64,000 nucleotides of DNA, from the NCBI RefSeq assembly GCF_026151205.1, contig NC_087078.1, positions 3,128,175-3,192,174 of the forward strand, given 5' to 3'. The notes below the pieces were generated by a model. That model saw only the letters and a list, made by a program, of their open reading frames with translations, searched no databases and was not told where the DNA came from. This DNA comes from Bolinopsis microptera (Eukaryota > Ctenophora > Tentaculata > Lobata > Bolinopsidae). The first letter of the stretch is position 1. Every line of letters begins with the position of its first letter. Position numbers and translations under genes: made by a program. Positions 9,805-23,700 of the stretch are shown here, in pieces.

Positions 9805-10698
9805 TCTGGATCAGAATTGATAATGTACGCAAATTTTATCAGTAGTTCCAACCCAAGGGGGGAAATTTCTAAATTACCCTCAGGTGCAAAAATATGATTT
9901 TTGTAATTTGCTGGTGCTGGTGATAGCTGGACAGAGTAGGAATAAGTCTGAGGTTGCTGGATAGGGCTTACATTTACAAGTGCTAGTGGTAGCAATACAA
10001 CAATTATTGAGCGTTGGTGGAAGCTAGATAGAGCAGGAAGTAGCATTCAGAGATTGCTAGAAAGAGCTAGAATGGAGGTAGCAGAATTGAAGAAAACTAG
10101 AAGTAGATTCTACTACATGAGGTTGGATTGGAGGTGATTAGCCATAATAGCCAAACAGTACTGGAGAGAGCCCAACTTGTGGTAAGCTAGACCAGGATCC
10201 CGGCTTAATCCTGATCCCTAATCCCGTTCCCGGTCTTAATCCCGGTCCTGGCACTTTTTCCCAGTCCCGGATAAAAAAGCGGGTCCCGGTCGAGCCTTGG
10301 CTTTAACGAGATGAAAGCAACCAGAGAGATGGTTAGATGTATAAATTTGGGGATTGAAGTGGTTTGAAATAACCAGAGAGATGTTAAACAAATTGAACAA
10401 CAGGTTGAACAAAAAGCATGTGTAAAGAGTTACCGCTATCGAGTGATAAACGAGGAGAAAGCATCGATATTATATGATCTTAGGCAGACGCCAGCTAGCT
10501 CATCGCGGTATCACATGACTTTAAACCACGATATCATTGGTTATCTATATATCCAATGCGAACCTTATTAACGATTTTATATTTGAACTGTCCACTATTA
10601 ATGGTGAATGGACTGCAGACCCGCGGTTTGCGTTTTAACTTTTTTGCAGCACTTTGCTTTGCCTTAAGTACTATTTCAAAAATAAAGCGGCTCGTGCT
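9805..10698. other. Non-genic stretch with degenerate simple motifs
   Basis: About 9900-10130 is rich in GCTGG/GCTAG-AGT-like words. About 10200-10300 holds repeated CCCGGTC/ATCCCGG words (TCCCGGCTTAATCC, TCCCGGTCTTAATCCCGG), suggestive of eroded subterminal repeats. No convincing ORF. Confidence 0.4.
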
Positions 10699-10706
10699 AT
10701 TTATAT

Positions 10707-12643
10707 TAGAGTGGTTCATTTTACCAAAAGTTGTTCAAATAATTAGAAATCATATCTTATTAGTTGCTCTATAGGGTCAGGAACGACCAAAAAAAAATTT
10801 TTGACTCTAGTGTTCCGGATATGGTCCGCACATGCCACGCCCATTTTTATAGCGTTTCTTATACAGGTAAAATTGTCTAAATCGTCAATTTAGTCATGAA
10901 GGAGTATGGAAGGAGTTCTGAATGTGTGCTCCTCTAATATAAACAGTAGAAAATGGTTAACTTTAGTCGAGGTCTCAGGTCTCTACAATGTCGGGAAGTT
11001 CCTGCAGGAGTTTGCGCATTGCGCTGAAGCGCAGGATTCACTGCGCCAAAAGTGAAGGTCGTAGAGACATGAGACCTTGACTAAAGTTAACCTTTTCATA
11101 CCATTACTATAGGAGTGTGACACTTTCAGAGTCCTGAACACATTCCTATATCACTTAATCGTCAATTATATGAATTTTACCTGTTAAAATATATCATCTT
11201 TAACTGATATCAATTTAGTTTAACACTGTTAGCTTTTAAATAGGAAATAATTTACTTCACACCAAACTAACACACAATATGAGAGTATACAAAAAGGAGG
11301 CTTTCTTGGAGACTACCTGGACCGAGCATCAAAATAGTACACATTGCTGCAGTCATTGTCGAGAGTCAAAAAAGAGAGGGTCTAGTTGTGGGATTATACT
11401 GGATAACAGATATGATGAGTGGTAACATCCTACAAAAGAATGTTAGCTTACTAAGTAATTTTCCTCTTAGCGAATCCTACGAGAACTTAACTAAGTTCCT
11501 CCTAGTCCTAAGCATTATCTTGTTTCAGAGGGACTGAGTCATTTTAAAAGATGAAGCCAAAGAAGAGATTCATCTGTTCCGTTCATAGCCGATAGTTGTG
11601 AAGAAGGCATTTGCACTCTGTAATTTGTAAGCAAATTTTTTTCGATATTTATAGTTATTTACTGACCTTGACGAATCAGCAAGATATCACTAGACCTCGT
11701 TAGTCGTTAGTCATGTTATGCTGATCCAGTTAGTTACGAGCTATCAAGTAATCATTCGATCTCATTAATACTGATCCTATCAATGACGAGCTATGAAGTA
11801 ATCAGTGGATCTCGTCAATACTCATCCTGTCAGTGACGAGTTATGAAGAAATCAACGAAGACCTCATTAATTTCCTTGTTCCACGAAGATATTCAATTCC
11901 TCTGGTAACCAAACCCCTTCTGGCCTACTTCTGAACATATGAAGATTCGAAAACCAAGTCTACCTAAATCTGAACTTTCTGACTGCGTTGGAGAATGGAG
12001 AACAATCGAGAAATGATAACCAGTCCCAGGATATAATCAAAGTTCAATTTGGAATCTTTTTGTATTTCTTTATGCTGTGTGTAAGTTTGGTGTGAAGCAT
12101 TATTTTCTTTTCTAAAGCTAACAGTGTTAAACTAAATTTATATCAGTTAAAGATGATATATTTTAACAGGTAAAATTAATATAATTGACGATTAAGTGAT
12201 ATAAGAATGTGTTCAGGACTCTGAAAGTGTCACACTCCTATAGTAATGGTATGAAAAGGTTAACTTTAGTCAAGGTCTCATGTCTCTACGACCTTCACTT
12301 TTGGCGCAGTGAATCCTGCGCTTCAGCGCAATGCGCAAACTCCTGCAGGAACTTCCCGACATTGTAGAGACCTGAGACCTCGACTAAAGTTAACCATTTT
12401 TTACTGTTTATATCAGAGGAGCACACATTCAGAACTCCTTCCATACTCCTTCATGACTAAATTGACGATTTAGACAATTTTACCTGTATAAGAAACGCTA
12501 TAAAAATGGGCGTGGCATGTGCGGACCATATCCGGAACACTAGAGTCGAAAAAAATTTTTTGGTCGTTCCTGACCCTATAGAGCAACTAATAAGATATGA
12601 TTTCTAATTATTTGAACAACTTTTGGTAAAATGAACCACTCTA
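10707..12643. mobile_element. 1.94-kb foldback element with ~560-bp inverted arms
   Basis: The left arm (10707 to ~11275) is the reverse complement of the right arm (~12075-12643) with few differences, separated by a ~0.8-kb unique centre. Ends are TAGAGTGGTTC / GAACCACTCTA, with a perfect 8-bp target duplication ATTTATAT (10699-10706, 12644-12651). A TAGxG-type end with 8-bp duplication suggests a hAT affiliation. The centre has no transposase ORF. Each arm holds a second, nested inverted repeat. Confidence 0.9.
10954..11094. repeat. Nested hairpin module inside the foldback arm (left copy)
   Basis: GGTTAACTTTAGTCGAGGTC... is mirrored by ...GACCTTGACTAAAGTTAACC, about 33-bp inverted repeats around a centre with GCGCATTGCGCTGAAGCGC. 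The right arm holds the mirror copy at about 12258-12396. This may be an older short element captured by the foldback element before the arms formed. Confidence 0.75.
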
Positions 12644-12651
12644 ATTTATAT

Positions 12652-14724
12652 CTTTTAAAGAAATGAAAAAATAGATTAACAATTTTTGCAACTATTTAAA
12701 ACCCATTTAATTCAGTACCTCTGGACAGTTCTAAACGACCATATAACATCTTCTGACAATTTAACAATTTACTTAAACTTTCACAATGATTAAAAGAACC
12801 AATTTTAAAGTTGCCATAGTAAAGCCTTTAGGTCCAAAAATATACCTATTATGCTCACTTAAAAACAACTCTAAATCAGTAGGCTGTCACTCTATTAATG
12901 CACCACACCGCTTCCTCCACTGCACTAAAAGTTATACAATAAATTCTACAATCCTAATTTTGTATCGTGATGGAGACCGGTGTCCATACAAAACATTTAC
13001 TAGGTTGCCGTTTGGTGTGAGCAATAGCGAATAGCACGCACACTCCTTTGCCCCGTCAACATATATCTAATCTATTTAAAGAGTGACAACCATACTACAC
13101 ATTGAATTAGGATTCCTTTAAATATCAAATTGATTTATTGTAAACTTGTTTACTCTGTAATAAATGGCATAAAATTGAATTTTTGTTTAACTGAATTTTT
13201 GTTTCCCTGACTGACAATGATCAGACACACAAACTTTGATAACACAAACGAAATAATACTTTACTATCAAGACGAATTATGAATAACCTCAAGCAGTTTC
13301 ACAATGCTAAACACCTCAGTACAATTTCGATCTTGATTAAAGATCTGTGCGCATTCCTGGCATTATTCTCACGAATTATATTTTTTTGTACTTTACAACC
13401 CCGTACAAATGCTGCAAATCCTTAATCAGTAATTATAATTTCTTGTTATAGATCACGATATTATATATTTTGATAATTGAAAGTTTTCGTTATCTTTAAA
13501 GTAACTAAATTATCTAAATATAAATTGATAAAAAGTGTAATTAATAAAATATGTTCAAGTGTGTTTATAATTATGGTACATTGTTATTTATTATATTTAT
13601 ATTTTAGGCTGTAACCTTATTAGTTCAATGGAATAAACCTAGCATACCTTGGTTGCAGTATCGCTTCACTTATAGGTGCATATAATAGGGCCCGATGTAA
13701 TTGTTATAAAGCAATGAAAGGCATTAGTTTGGTCAAATCAAACAGAACATATGCTATCAGACTTTCAACTGACTAAGGCAGGGTTAAAACAGTTTCGACG
13801 CTAGCAACGATCCCCTTTTACATAGTTCCACTAAAATGATTATTTAAGATTAAACATGTATAGTGATAGGTAAATAAAGTCAAAAATGTAATAAAACGGT
13901 AGGGATAAAGTATACTGAAACTAAGTAAACGTAGTCGACACGTCATAAAACGAAATGTACCCAAATTAAACTGAAAGATCTTATGACCAGTTTACTGGTC
14001 AACTGGTGTTTCGGTGTGCCTAATTTTGTTTACACTCGGTCACTTGTCAAGGTATGTAAGGTCATTCGGCGAAATTCTCTTTGAAATAAAATGATGTATT
14101 TGTGTAACATTTTGAAAGTTTATTGATTAAAAAAATCAATTAAAAAATTATACATAATATAGCTGGTTGTGAATTCGAAAATTCTATTAACTAACTATAC
14201 GACGCGATGGTCTCAATGACATCAGACAAGAAAATGTAAAGTCTCCCTCTGGCATTAAACGTGTATTCAATAAATATGCTGAAAAGATTGCTGAAATACA
14301 AGCTGTTAATAAAAAACTCATGTGTATTATATATGTCCGCTGCTGCCAACTAAATGTATTGATTTGAATAGGAGAGTTAATTTCTTTAATTATCTTCTTC
14401 AAACCCAACTTCTCCTTCAATAGTAAACAGCACACACACTCCTTTGCCCCATCAACCTATATCTAATCTATTCAAAGATTGACAACCATACTACACATTG
14501 AATTAGGATTCCTTTAAATTAAATATCAAATTGATTTATTGTAGACTTGTTTATTCTGTAATTTATTCACTAATAAATGGCATAAAATTGAAATTTTTGT
14601 TTAACTGAATTTTTTTGTTTAACTGAAACTATGTCTTCATCATATTATTTTAATTAGATCTTAATTGTGTTTAGCTGTGTCAATTTTAATTCTATCCTAT
14701 AACTTTCCTCTACTTTATGTGCAG
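12652..14724. other. Upstream region of NUP107 with a ~1.4-kb-spaced direct repeat
   Basis: About 13034-13196 (CACTCCTTTGCCCCGTCAAC ... TGGCATAAAATTG) is repeated at about 14429-14626 with small indels. Open frames are short. The one ending at 13034 finishes TRLPFGVSNSE, faintly like the RLPFG motif of Ty3/gypsy RTs. A plus-strand stretch at about 14201-14320 (containing GIKRVFNKYAEKIAEIQ) looks protein-like but has no clear splice sites. No confident gene. Confidence 0.45.
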
Positions 14725-14737
14725 GTGTTGCAACAAA

Positions 14738-17700
14738 ATGGCTGAATACTCCTGTACACCACTCCAAGAAAAACCTTCCCTCAAATATGCCGACAGATTG
14801 CATGACATAAAACGAGCAATTTGTACATTAGATGAGTCTCTTACTCCTTCTAAAAGGATTGGGAACAAATCAATAGGCCTGTCCCCAATGTTTGGTACAC
14901 CATTAAAAAACAGACAAAGTTTTGACTCCATAGCTCTTCTTGATCATCAAAACGTTTTAACACCTTCACGATCAGCTTTGGGAACTACTGGTATGGAGCT
15001 TAGTCAGATATCAATTTCGGAATCTGTGCTCCAACATCCAGAAGTTGCTGCTACTGTTAATAAAATAACCTCTGCTAATTCATTAATAAAAGGATTCTCC
15101 AAAGTGTAAGTATTAGGTAGCTTTCACGAGTTACTTCATCTTAATTTCGGACATATTTGACCTCATCCATCACTTTTTGTCCCTTTCCAACCCCACTCAA
15201 ACATAACCACCTTCCCTAACATTTCAGATACAAAGAAATTTCGACAGAAGATGTTTTGTCAGTTGTAAGCAGTTACACAGTCCAGTGCGAGGAGTTATAC
15301 CAGCACTCTAAAAACATGTTACCCTCTGTAAAGCACTCCAAAAGATTATCTCAACAGCTCAAAGATGCTTGTTCAGAGATAGCTAACGAAAGGTTTGTTC
15401 TAATATACTGTATATGAGAGGCTGCAAGAAACCATCTAAAATTTCTTTGCTCAACTGTAACGTTAAAAATGTCCAAACTGAGTAGGAGGAACATCCTTTG
15501 GGTGGGTCCGCACTCCGCAGTGCACACCCACCCGCACCTACACGGTGGAGACATGCCTGCTGAGGCAGTTCAACCCAAAAAATAGTGTTGGATTTACGTT
15601 CCATTCGTTCCGTGGAACAATATTGGAATGAAGTCAATTTTTGGACCAGATCTTCTTAAAACTTTGCAGATAGTAAGATGGATAGGGGGGAATGCAACGT
15701 CAATTAATGTCAGTATTCCATAAAAACCCCAAACTGACATTGACATTAATTGACATTAATTGACATTAATTGACATTAATTGACATTAATTGACATTAAT
15801 TGACATTAATATGTCTTGAAATTTGAGATTATCATTATTCGATAAATATTCAAGATATTCACGTCTATGTAAGTTAGACCGGTTCAAAATAACAAAATGT
15901 CCTTAAATAATTATGAGTATGTTCTTATCTGTTGATCCTTAGGTTCAAAGACCACCAAAAAAAATTTCAGCTTCCAACTCTTCCATCTTCGGTCCCCACC
16001 GGCCACGCCCATATTTTATTGGTTTCTTATACAGGTAAAATATCTAAAATCGGCTTTTTTTAGTATGAAGGAGTAATGTTAGCTGTTTAAGATTCGTTAT
16101 TCAAATATAAATGTCATGAAGGCATTTCGTTTAATGTGGGTTTTAAGTTCTGATGATGTTGAGAACCACGCCCTTGGATGACCACGCCCATTTAAGAAAA
16201 TTAAATTTCGGAAAACCGTATTATTTTAGTTTTATTGTTTAATGATCTGAATTTTTTTCACATTTCACATTTCCATATGTGATAGTAGTGAATAAGTTGA
16301 TGATATAAACGTTCTAAAGTGCTAAAAATATGGTAGAACTACATAATCTCTGGTCAAAAAATATCGTGTTAATTAATGTCAGTATTCCAAAATTTTGCAA
16401 AACTGACATTGACATTAATTGACATTAATTGACATTAATTGACATTAATTGACATTAATTGACATTAATTGACGTTGCATTCCCCCCGATGGATATAAGA
16501 CTGATGTCTATGTAAGTTAGGAAAATGTCTGTTATTTTACAATGTTGAGACTTGAGTTAATGACAATTTAATTTCGACAACCATGTGAAAACCATAATTT
16601 AGGGGAGATTGGATAGTAGCTGTAATTTATTAGTAATGAAGGTGAGACAAGAAAACGAGCATGTTCATTCAGAAGTTGTTATCTCAAAATATTATAGTTT
16701 TATTGAGTAATCATGCTGGTGCTGCTAGTTCTCTAGTTGGTCTTCGAAAACTGGTCGTGGTTGGTCTGGTCGTGGTCTTTCTTGGGATGGTCCTAGTAGT
16801 GCATTGAAGACTTCTCGCTCCTCCAACTGTGTCACCTTTTCGCTTGCCTCCTTCGCGTCGATCGCATTGACCAGTACCACAAATTTCTCGTTGCTGAAAA
16901 ACAGTTCTGGTTACATGCAGGGAAGCAACAGTTAGTCATAACGATAGTGATCGGAATTAACTGTAAATAAGGCATGCTGACAATTATCATTCATCTAAAA
17001 ATTTACCGGGCAGTTAGAAGAGTAGTACAGGAAACAAGAATAGTCAGACTTAGAATAGCAGTCAGCATATTGGTTCATGATCAACAAAACAAGAGAAGTT
17101 TTTTAAAGAGGAATTCAAAATGGTCGTATACGAACTGATATCTTGTTACAGAGACCATAAACTTAATACATAGCCAATAATACTGTCTAAACTACGTACC
17201 ATATTGGGACCTTTCCAGCTCTATAATTATAGAGCGCCACCATCGAGTAGTTCTAAAACTTATAAAATGGGCAGTAAAAAGAAATCGGGGAATGGAGAAA
17301 TCGTACAGACCTCATGGAAGATTGAATTGTGGAAAGTGCCCAATTGGATAAGAAACATCGTTCATGTTAATTAGAATAAACTGCACAGCACTTTACTCAA
17401 AGTGGAACAATTCTTCAACAAATATAGTCTATAATCAATAATGGAACAATAGTTCACCACTAAATGTTAATAACATTTAGTGCCATATGAATATTGTGTA
17501 ATAACATTATGTTATTACACAATATGGCACAAAAATGGTACAGGAAATTGTTGTGCTGGTTTCATGTTAAGGAAACTGTAGGCTGTAGCTTTAGGTAGGA
17601 CCCTAACTTAAACTTTTAACTTTTAACTTTCAAGGTTATGACAATATTCTGACTTATACAGCTCTAAAAAACCAAGTGTGCGATGTTTAATATTTTAGAA

Positions 17701-20700
17701 CGTGAAGTTACGAGAATATTCTCACCTCTACTCCATCGTGTATCCCCTTATAACTATTGGTACTAGTGAATAACTCTTTATTAATATTAATAGGGTAACA
17801 AGACTGGGCCTGATGAACCGCATGAATTCATCTATTTCTAGCATTAATTCAAATTGTGCCCGACTGTCGGGCATTCTTATTAACATAAGCTAATTCCTGA
17901 GCGTATGTCTCTATTGAAAAATTCATGACATCGGTACGGGTGCTCATATTTATGACTTTATGAATTAGGGATTAGGGATCCTCTAAAGTTTGGCAAGTCC
18001 GATAGTTTCACTGTATCCTAATATCAATTTTAATAATCGAACCTGATGCTATGTGTAAAATATCATCATACGTTAAGGTCACTTCCAGTAACTGATTGAT
18101 TTCTACCACCAACCTTTAATATCGTCCTAATTAACTCAATTCAAAATGCATCTCATTTGGTTGGGTCGATTAAGGGGTACCTCTATACCATTCGTTGTCG
18201 CTTCCTCTTTGTCTCATTCTTGTCTCATCCTAATAGACAACTTTGAAATTGATGTATAATCATAGCACAGCTTATACTGGACACGTAATTGCATTATGGG
18301 TCCCTGTATGGGTCCCTGTAACAGCTGCAACGGGCTACTAGTAATTATCAGTTTAACTATTCATTATTACTGATTGTTTCCTGCTTTAATATTGCTCCCC
18401 AGAATCTCCCCTTTTAAACTAGAATACAGCAGAATTGGGTGGACCTATTATTTGTTAATCCTAATTTATACCCTGAAATATTCTGCAGTTTCAGTTCAGT
18501 AACATTGACCGCGTCTAGGAATGTATTGATCAATTGAGATCTCCCTCGCGCATGGTGAATACTCAGAAATGTCTCCAAAATTACCCTAAAAGACTTTAAA
18601 AGGCAGATTGTCTGGTGCTATAAGTTTGAGCCATATGTGAAAAATAGACGGTATAAACCATTTCACGACTATTACCCATACGTTAGATTTTAAATGTTAC
18701 CGAAAAATTAGCCATTACAGTTTGATTCGCTGTAAGTTACCTTTCTATAAACGACCCTTGTCCTGTATCACCCTACCCCTCTCTTATCTTATCCCTTGTT
18801 CCTTCCTATTTGTTTCATTTCTATCACACTCCTAATCTACTACTTTAACTTTATTCACAAAATTTTTAAGTATCTATAATTACATGCTGATACGTATACT
18901 TGTGATCATTTATCCCTGGAACTGTTGGTACCAACCATTGTCAGAACTGTAACTCGTTGTTATTATAATTAGGGCAGTAGGACTTGACCGGATGAATAAT
19001 CAATATATTTAGTATAATTCCAGATGGGCGATTGTCGGGCATTTTTATAAAGCTAATTCCCGGAAACTCTATACAAGTGACATTGGCAATGGTTGTATAA
19101 GTGCTAATTTTATGAATGAGGGAGCATTTAATAATTTAATAATTTAATAATTTACATAATCAAACCTGATTGTAAGACCGTTTATCTGTTCTATTTGATA
19201 CTTTACATGAGCAGTTCCCTCGGGCCTTCATAAGATTTGTCACAACACAATTGTCACATACGCCTCTCTCCATTCTCAGATGCAAGCTTTCGTCTGTAGT
19301 GAAATAGTTGATTCTGGTAATTGATAACGCTAATAGTACTTGACTAGTATTACAAAATACAACTGGTACTTTACTAGCTCAGTATTGATCGTATTCTTGG
19401 AAGTTGGAGTAGCCTCATCTTTATGAGGTTCGAGTGTTTAGAAGTATAACTCTGTGTTTCAAACGAAATCGTAGGCATAACTTAATTTAGATATTTCCTT
19501 GTTCCTACTTCATGCTATTCATATGATGTCGTAAGGACGTTTATGATGGTACATGCAAAGGTCATGCATGAATATTCATTGTTCATTGCTGAATGTCTCA
19601 AGTTGAGTAGTGGAGATAAGATCTCTAGTTTAAAGTGTGTGCTCACTTGAGGGACACAAGCCCAGGATGCATTGCCTAATTTTATCTTCTGAGGTGCCTG
19701 CTATCTCTATTATGATATCTGATAGGGTAATGTGTAAATTAGTTAACCTACTTTATTCCAATGAGGCTTGTTTAAATGGGCAGCTTCTTTGTCAAGGACG
19801 TGTTATCCCGTCATACAGACGCTAACCACCCATTAGCTGTTACTTTCCTGAGTGGTAAATAACGAGGAAGAACATGGTATCAGGTATGCCGGATGCCTGT
19901 ATGGCTAACACAAACGATTGTCTTGGAGTTAGAGAGCCGATTTAGTGTAAGCAAGCAACATGTTGTTGCACACAAAGTATGGGGCTTTATTTTGCGTTGC
20001 CTCAGTGAGTGGGTACATGTAATAATCAGCTGTAGCCTGTACTTGGTCAGCTCTGGCGAGGGAGCCGAGCATTCATTATTCGATTAAAGATATACTTAAG
20101 TTCTAAACAATAGATAGCTAATAAATTCAATATATTATATACAAAGTTTCTGTGTAATCTTTCTCGTTAATTTTAAGTAAAACTGTTGTGATCTCAAATA
20201 TCAATTGTCTCGACAATTTATTCTAAGCATAAACTGATCTAAGATCTTTACGTATATTGTATGCTGGACCACTATTCTGTAAATAACATAATGATCACCC
20301 GTTTGTTTGTCGCGGCCTAAGTTTTTCAGACTAGTATGTTCTAATTACAGTTTCTATCATTAGTTATAATTATATTAGTTATTGTAGGTTTGAATAAACT
20401 TCTTTCTTTCATTTTTGACCATCCATTTCATATTGTTTCATTATTAATTGTATCATTATACTATTACGAGGTTTTAATAACATTCTTTCATTTTTGGTAT
20501 CCCTTTTATATTGGATAGGTTAAATCAAATAAACAATAAAATAAATTGTACACAACTGCTCCGTCCCTTTTTAAAAGTTTAATATTGATCAATTATTCCT
20601 CTGCTTTATCTCAATACCGCAAACACAATAAAAAATTCCCAGGAGGTTTTAGAATGTTGATGGACACCCTTAGAGCGTTCCTTCTTGTTTCATTTCACTT

Positions 20701-23700
20701 AACTGCTCTTTCGCAAGCATCAAGCATAACGTGCAATACTGATGATATCGATGCTCCCCTTGCTTTTCAAGATGGAGATTACCTGATGGCTGGAATCTTC
20801 AACATTGGTACTATGAAGGAACGTCAACAGATATCTCCAACAGGAGAGATTGTAAATGTAGAATATTGTTCCAGAGAAGGTTCTTCCTTGTATGGAATTC
20901 AAAAGGCTCTGATGCTTCGAGAAGTAGTGGAGAAACACTCCAAGAAGTTTAAGTAAGTTAGAGTAATTGTTGAAAGTTTTGCAAATTCGAATTGGTAGAT
21001 TTATGTATTTTGCTCCGTGAAAATATGCTAAACTGCTGCGTTATTTTTATATTTGGTATCGTTAATCATGCTGAAGCCGTTGTAACATATCTTCGTTTTA
21101 CAGAGAGTTGGGTTTTAAAGTTGGGTACATTGTCTACGACTCGTGCAGAAGTTTCGAAGTTACGACCAGGATATCTGTCCTGATATCAACCAATGAAAAG
21201 GTGATCGGAGTATCAGGCGTAGATAGCAAGGATTACATGAAACGGTCTGCCGATATAACTGCTTCAATGGGCATTCCTACCTTCATCTACATGTTTAACG
21301 ATGCTAAGATGATGGACGAGGACCAATATAAGACTCTCTTTTCCATGATTGAGACAGAAGAGACTGAGGCAAAGATCACTATAAACTTCCTTAAAGAAAT
21401 GGGATACAAGTATGTTGATATTTGGTATCACAAATTCTCCGAAGAAATGGCCTCATACATCTATGAAGACTATGTGCAGAAAGTTGGATGTGGCCATTTT
21501 GCTGAAGTCACGTCCACTACTGACATACCGAGAATCCAGGAGGCCTTTAACAAAACCGGTGGTAATCCCTCTGAAGTACAGCTGATCTTAGCAAATAGCA
21601 TTGCCACCACACAGAAAATATTGACTCACATGATCTCGGAGCTAGGTTTTACTAAGAAGATATACGTTCTTGGTTTTTCCAACGGACGAAAGAAATATTT
21701 AGATGACTGGGTGCCGATCGTCCAATCTGACAAATACAGCTCCATTGTAGTACCCCTCGCTCCTCTCTTGAACATAGACTTGGGAATGAGAAGAATCCAT
21801 CTAACTTCAAGTTGGACCAGGTCCAAGGATAAAATGGATGAACTGTACAAGAATGTCCAACTACGAGACTGCCCCGTGACAGAATCGAATGGTGTCAGTA
21901 TATTAGCTTGTAAGTGGACTAGCTGGTTACAGTACGTTGTCGGTGGCACTGAAGCAATCCTCCAGTCACTTTATCGTACTTTATATGATGATCAAGATCC
22001 TAGCAATTGCCCAACCAAATTAAGAATGAAGGTGTTCAATTCCATTGTAGACGAAAACCAAACAATCGTGGTCACCATGAATGAAGATCTCGACTTAAAC
22101 GTTACTTTCCAAAACAAGGCTGTCAATATAGACTACGACTTTGGGGTCTACCAAGCTGAAACAGAAAGTTATAATATAGTCGGTAAAATTCATGAGAACA
22201 AAATAGAGATAACAAATCCTGGAGCTCTAGAGAAACTTCATTATCAGCAGACTTGCTCCTCGAAATGCAATCCCGGACAGTTCAGACTATATACCGAAGG
22301 TATCGCCTACCTGCCTTGTTGTTGGTCATGCAAGCAATGTAGCAATCACTCTATAACTGTTGGATACAATGAGAACAGCTGCAGCAGTTGCGGTCCGGAG
22401 GAAACCTCTAACAATAATCGAACTGCATGCCTCACCACCATGCTCCATTACATCACTCCGTCATCTACCATATTTATTTGTGCAGCTCCTGTTATCTGCA
22501 TGTGTGCACTCGCTGTTATAGTGATATTTATTGTCATTTTCAGGAATGAAGAGAGGCCCATCATAAAGGCTTCTGACCCTGGTTATCTGTACATGTTACT
22601 GTTTGGCCTACTCATGGGAATGGGCGCGAGTTTTCTTCCTCTGTTGAAACCAACTCTTTGGACCTGCTCGCTGGAATACATCCTCATCTTGATCTGCACC
22701 ACCATTTTAACTACCAATCTTCTCTGGAAATGCATAAAAATCTACGGAATATTTGCAGCTGCCAATAGTTTTAGAAAGCCTGTGTGTGAGGGTTTCTTTA
22801 AAACGGCGGGGCAAACTTGGCTCAACATTGGAACCTTGGCTGTTGTAGCGGTACTGGTCTTGATTGATTTTCTAACCGGAAACGGTTTGGGCTGGAGATC
22901 CTACGAATCCCAAACAACGTATCACTCACAGCGTTACCTGGTATGTCAGGGAAGGAGTGATAAGTCCATGGTGTTTACCATGCTTCCTCTAGCTGTACCT
23001 ACACTCTTCTTCGTTACCACCCTCGTTCTAGCCTTCAAGATGAGGCGATTCCCCCATAACTTCAGAGAAACCCTGAACATCTTTGGAGCTACCCTTATTG
23101 TCATGCTGTGCTGCATCATGTTCCTCAGCGGGTATAACCTTTCTCACCTCTACCTTCGTGCTTTCCTGCGATCCATCGTCGTCTTGGTAACCTGCTTTGC
23201 ATTCCTCTTCTGCTTGTTTGTTCCTAAGATTATACTGCTTCTCAAAAAGGATCCCGACATTGAGGCTGAAAAAGATGAGATCAAGGCTTCTGTCCGTAAG
23301 TTCTCATGCAGAGAACCTCAGAAAACCCGCAGAAAATCAACAATCGATGCTCCACCACTCACACAAATTGATGAATTGTAAAGAGTGGTGCCGGCATGGT
23401 GAATACATGAATCACACATAAAGGATGAAGCTGAAAATACGACTAGGAAAGAATAAATCGATACATATACGAATAAGGGAACAGAGACTTTAACTTTTTA
23501 AGACTGCTATATTTTCTTTGCTATTAATTTCCGCGAAATTGGACCTTTTTTGTTGCTTATTTGCCGTTTTGTAAAAACTTCTCAACTTTTTCGATTAAAG
23601 GCAAATTCGCTGCAATTCTTACTACTTGGTGCAACGAAAATGCTATGGTACATTGGAGCTTTGCTTTCTAAAAGCATCTGGCGTACTGCATCATTCACAG

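Noticed and set aside
12786-13034. Ty3/gypsy reverse transcriptase
   Set aside because: Only RLPFGVSNS at the very end resembles RT; no catalytic motif, so the resemblance may be chance.
14201-14320. Extra 5' coding exon of NUP107
   Set aside because: Protein-like on the plus strand but without convincing acceptor or donor, and the next exon has its own ATG and acceptor.
19637-20087. Two ~60-codon frames upstream of the receptor
   Set aside because: No similarity, splice sites or codon pattern to support them.
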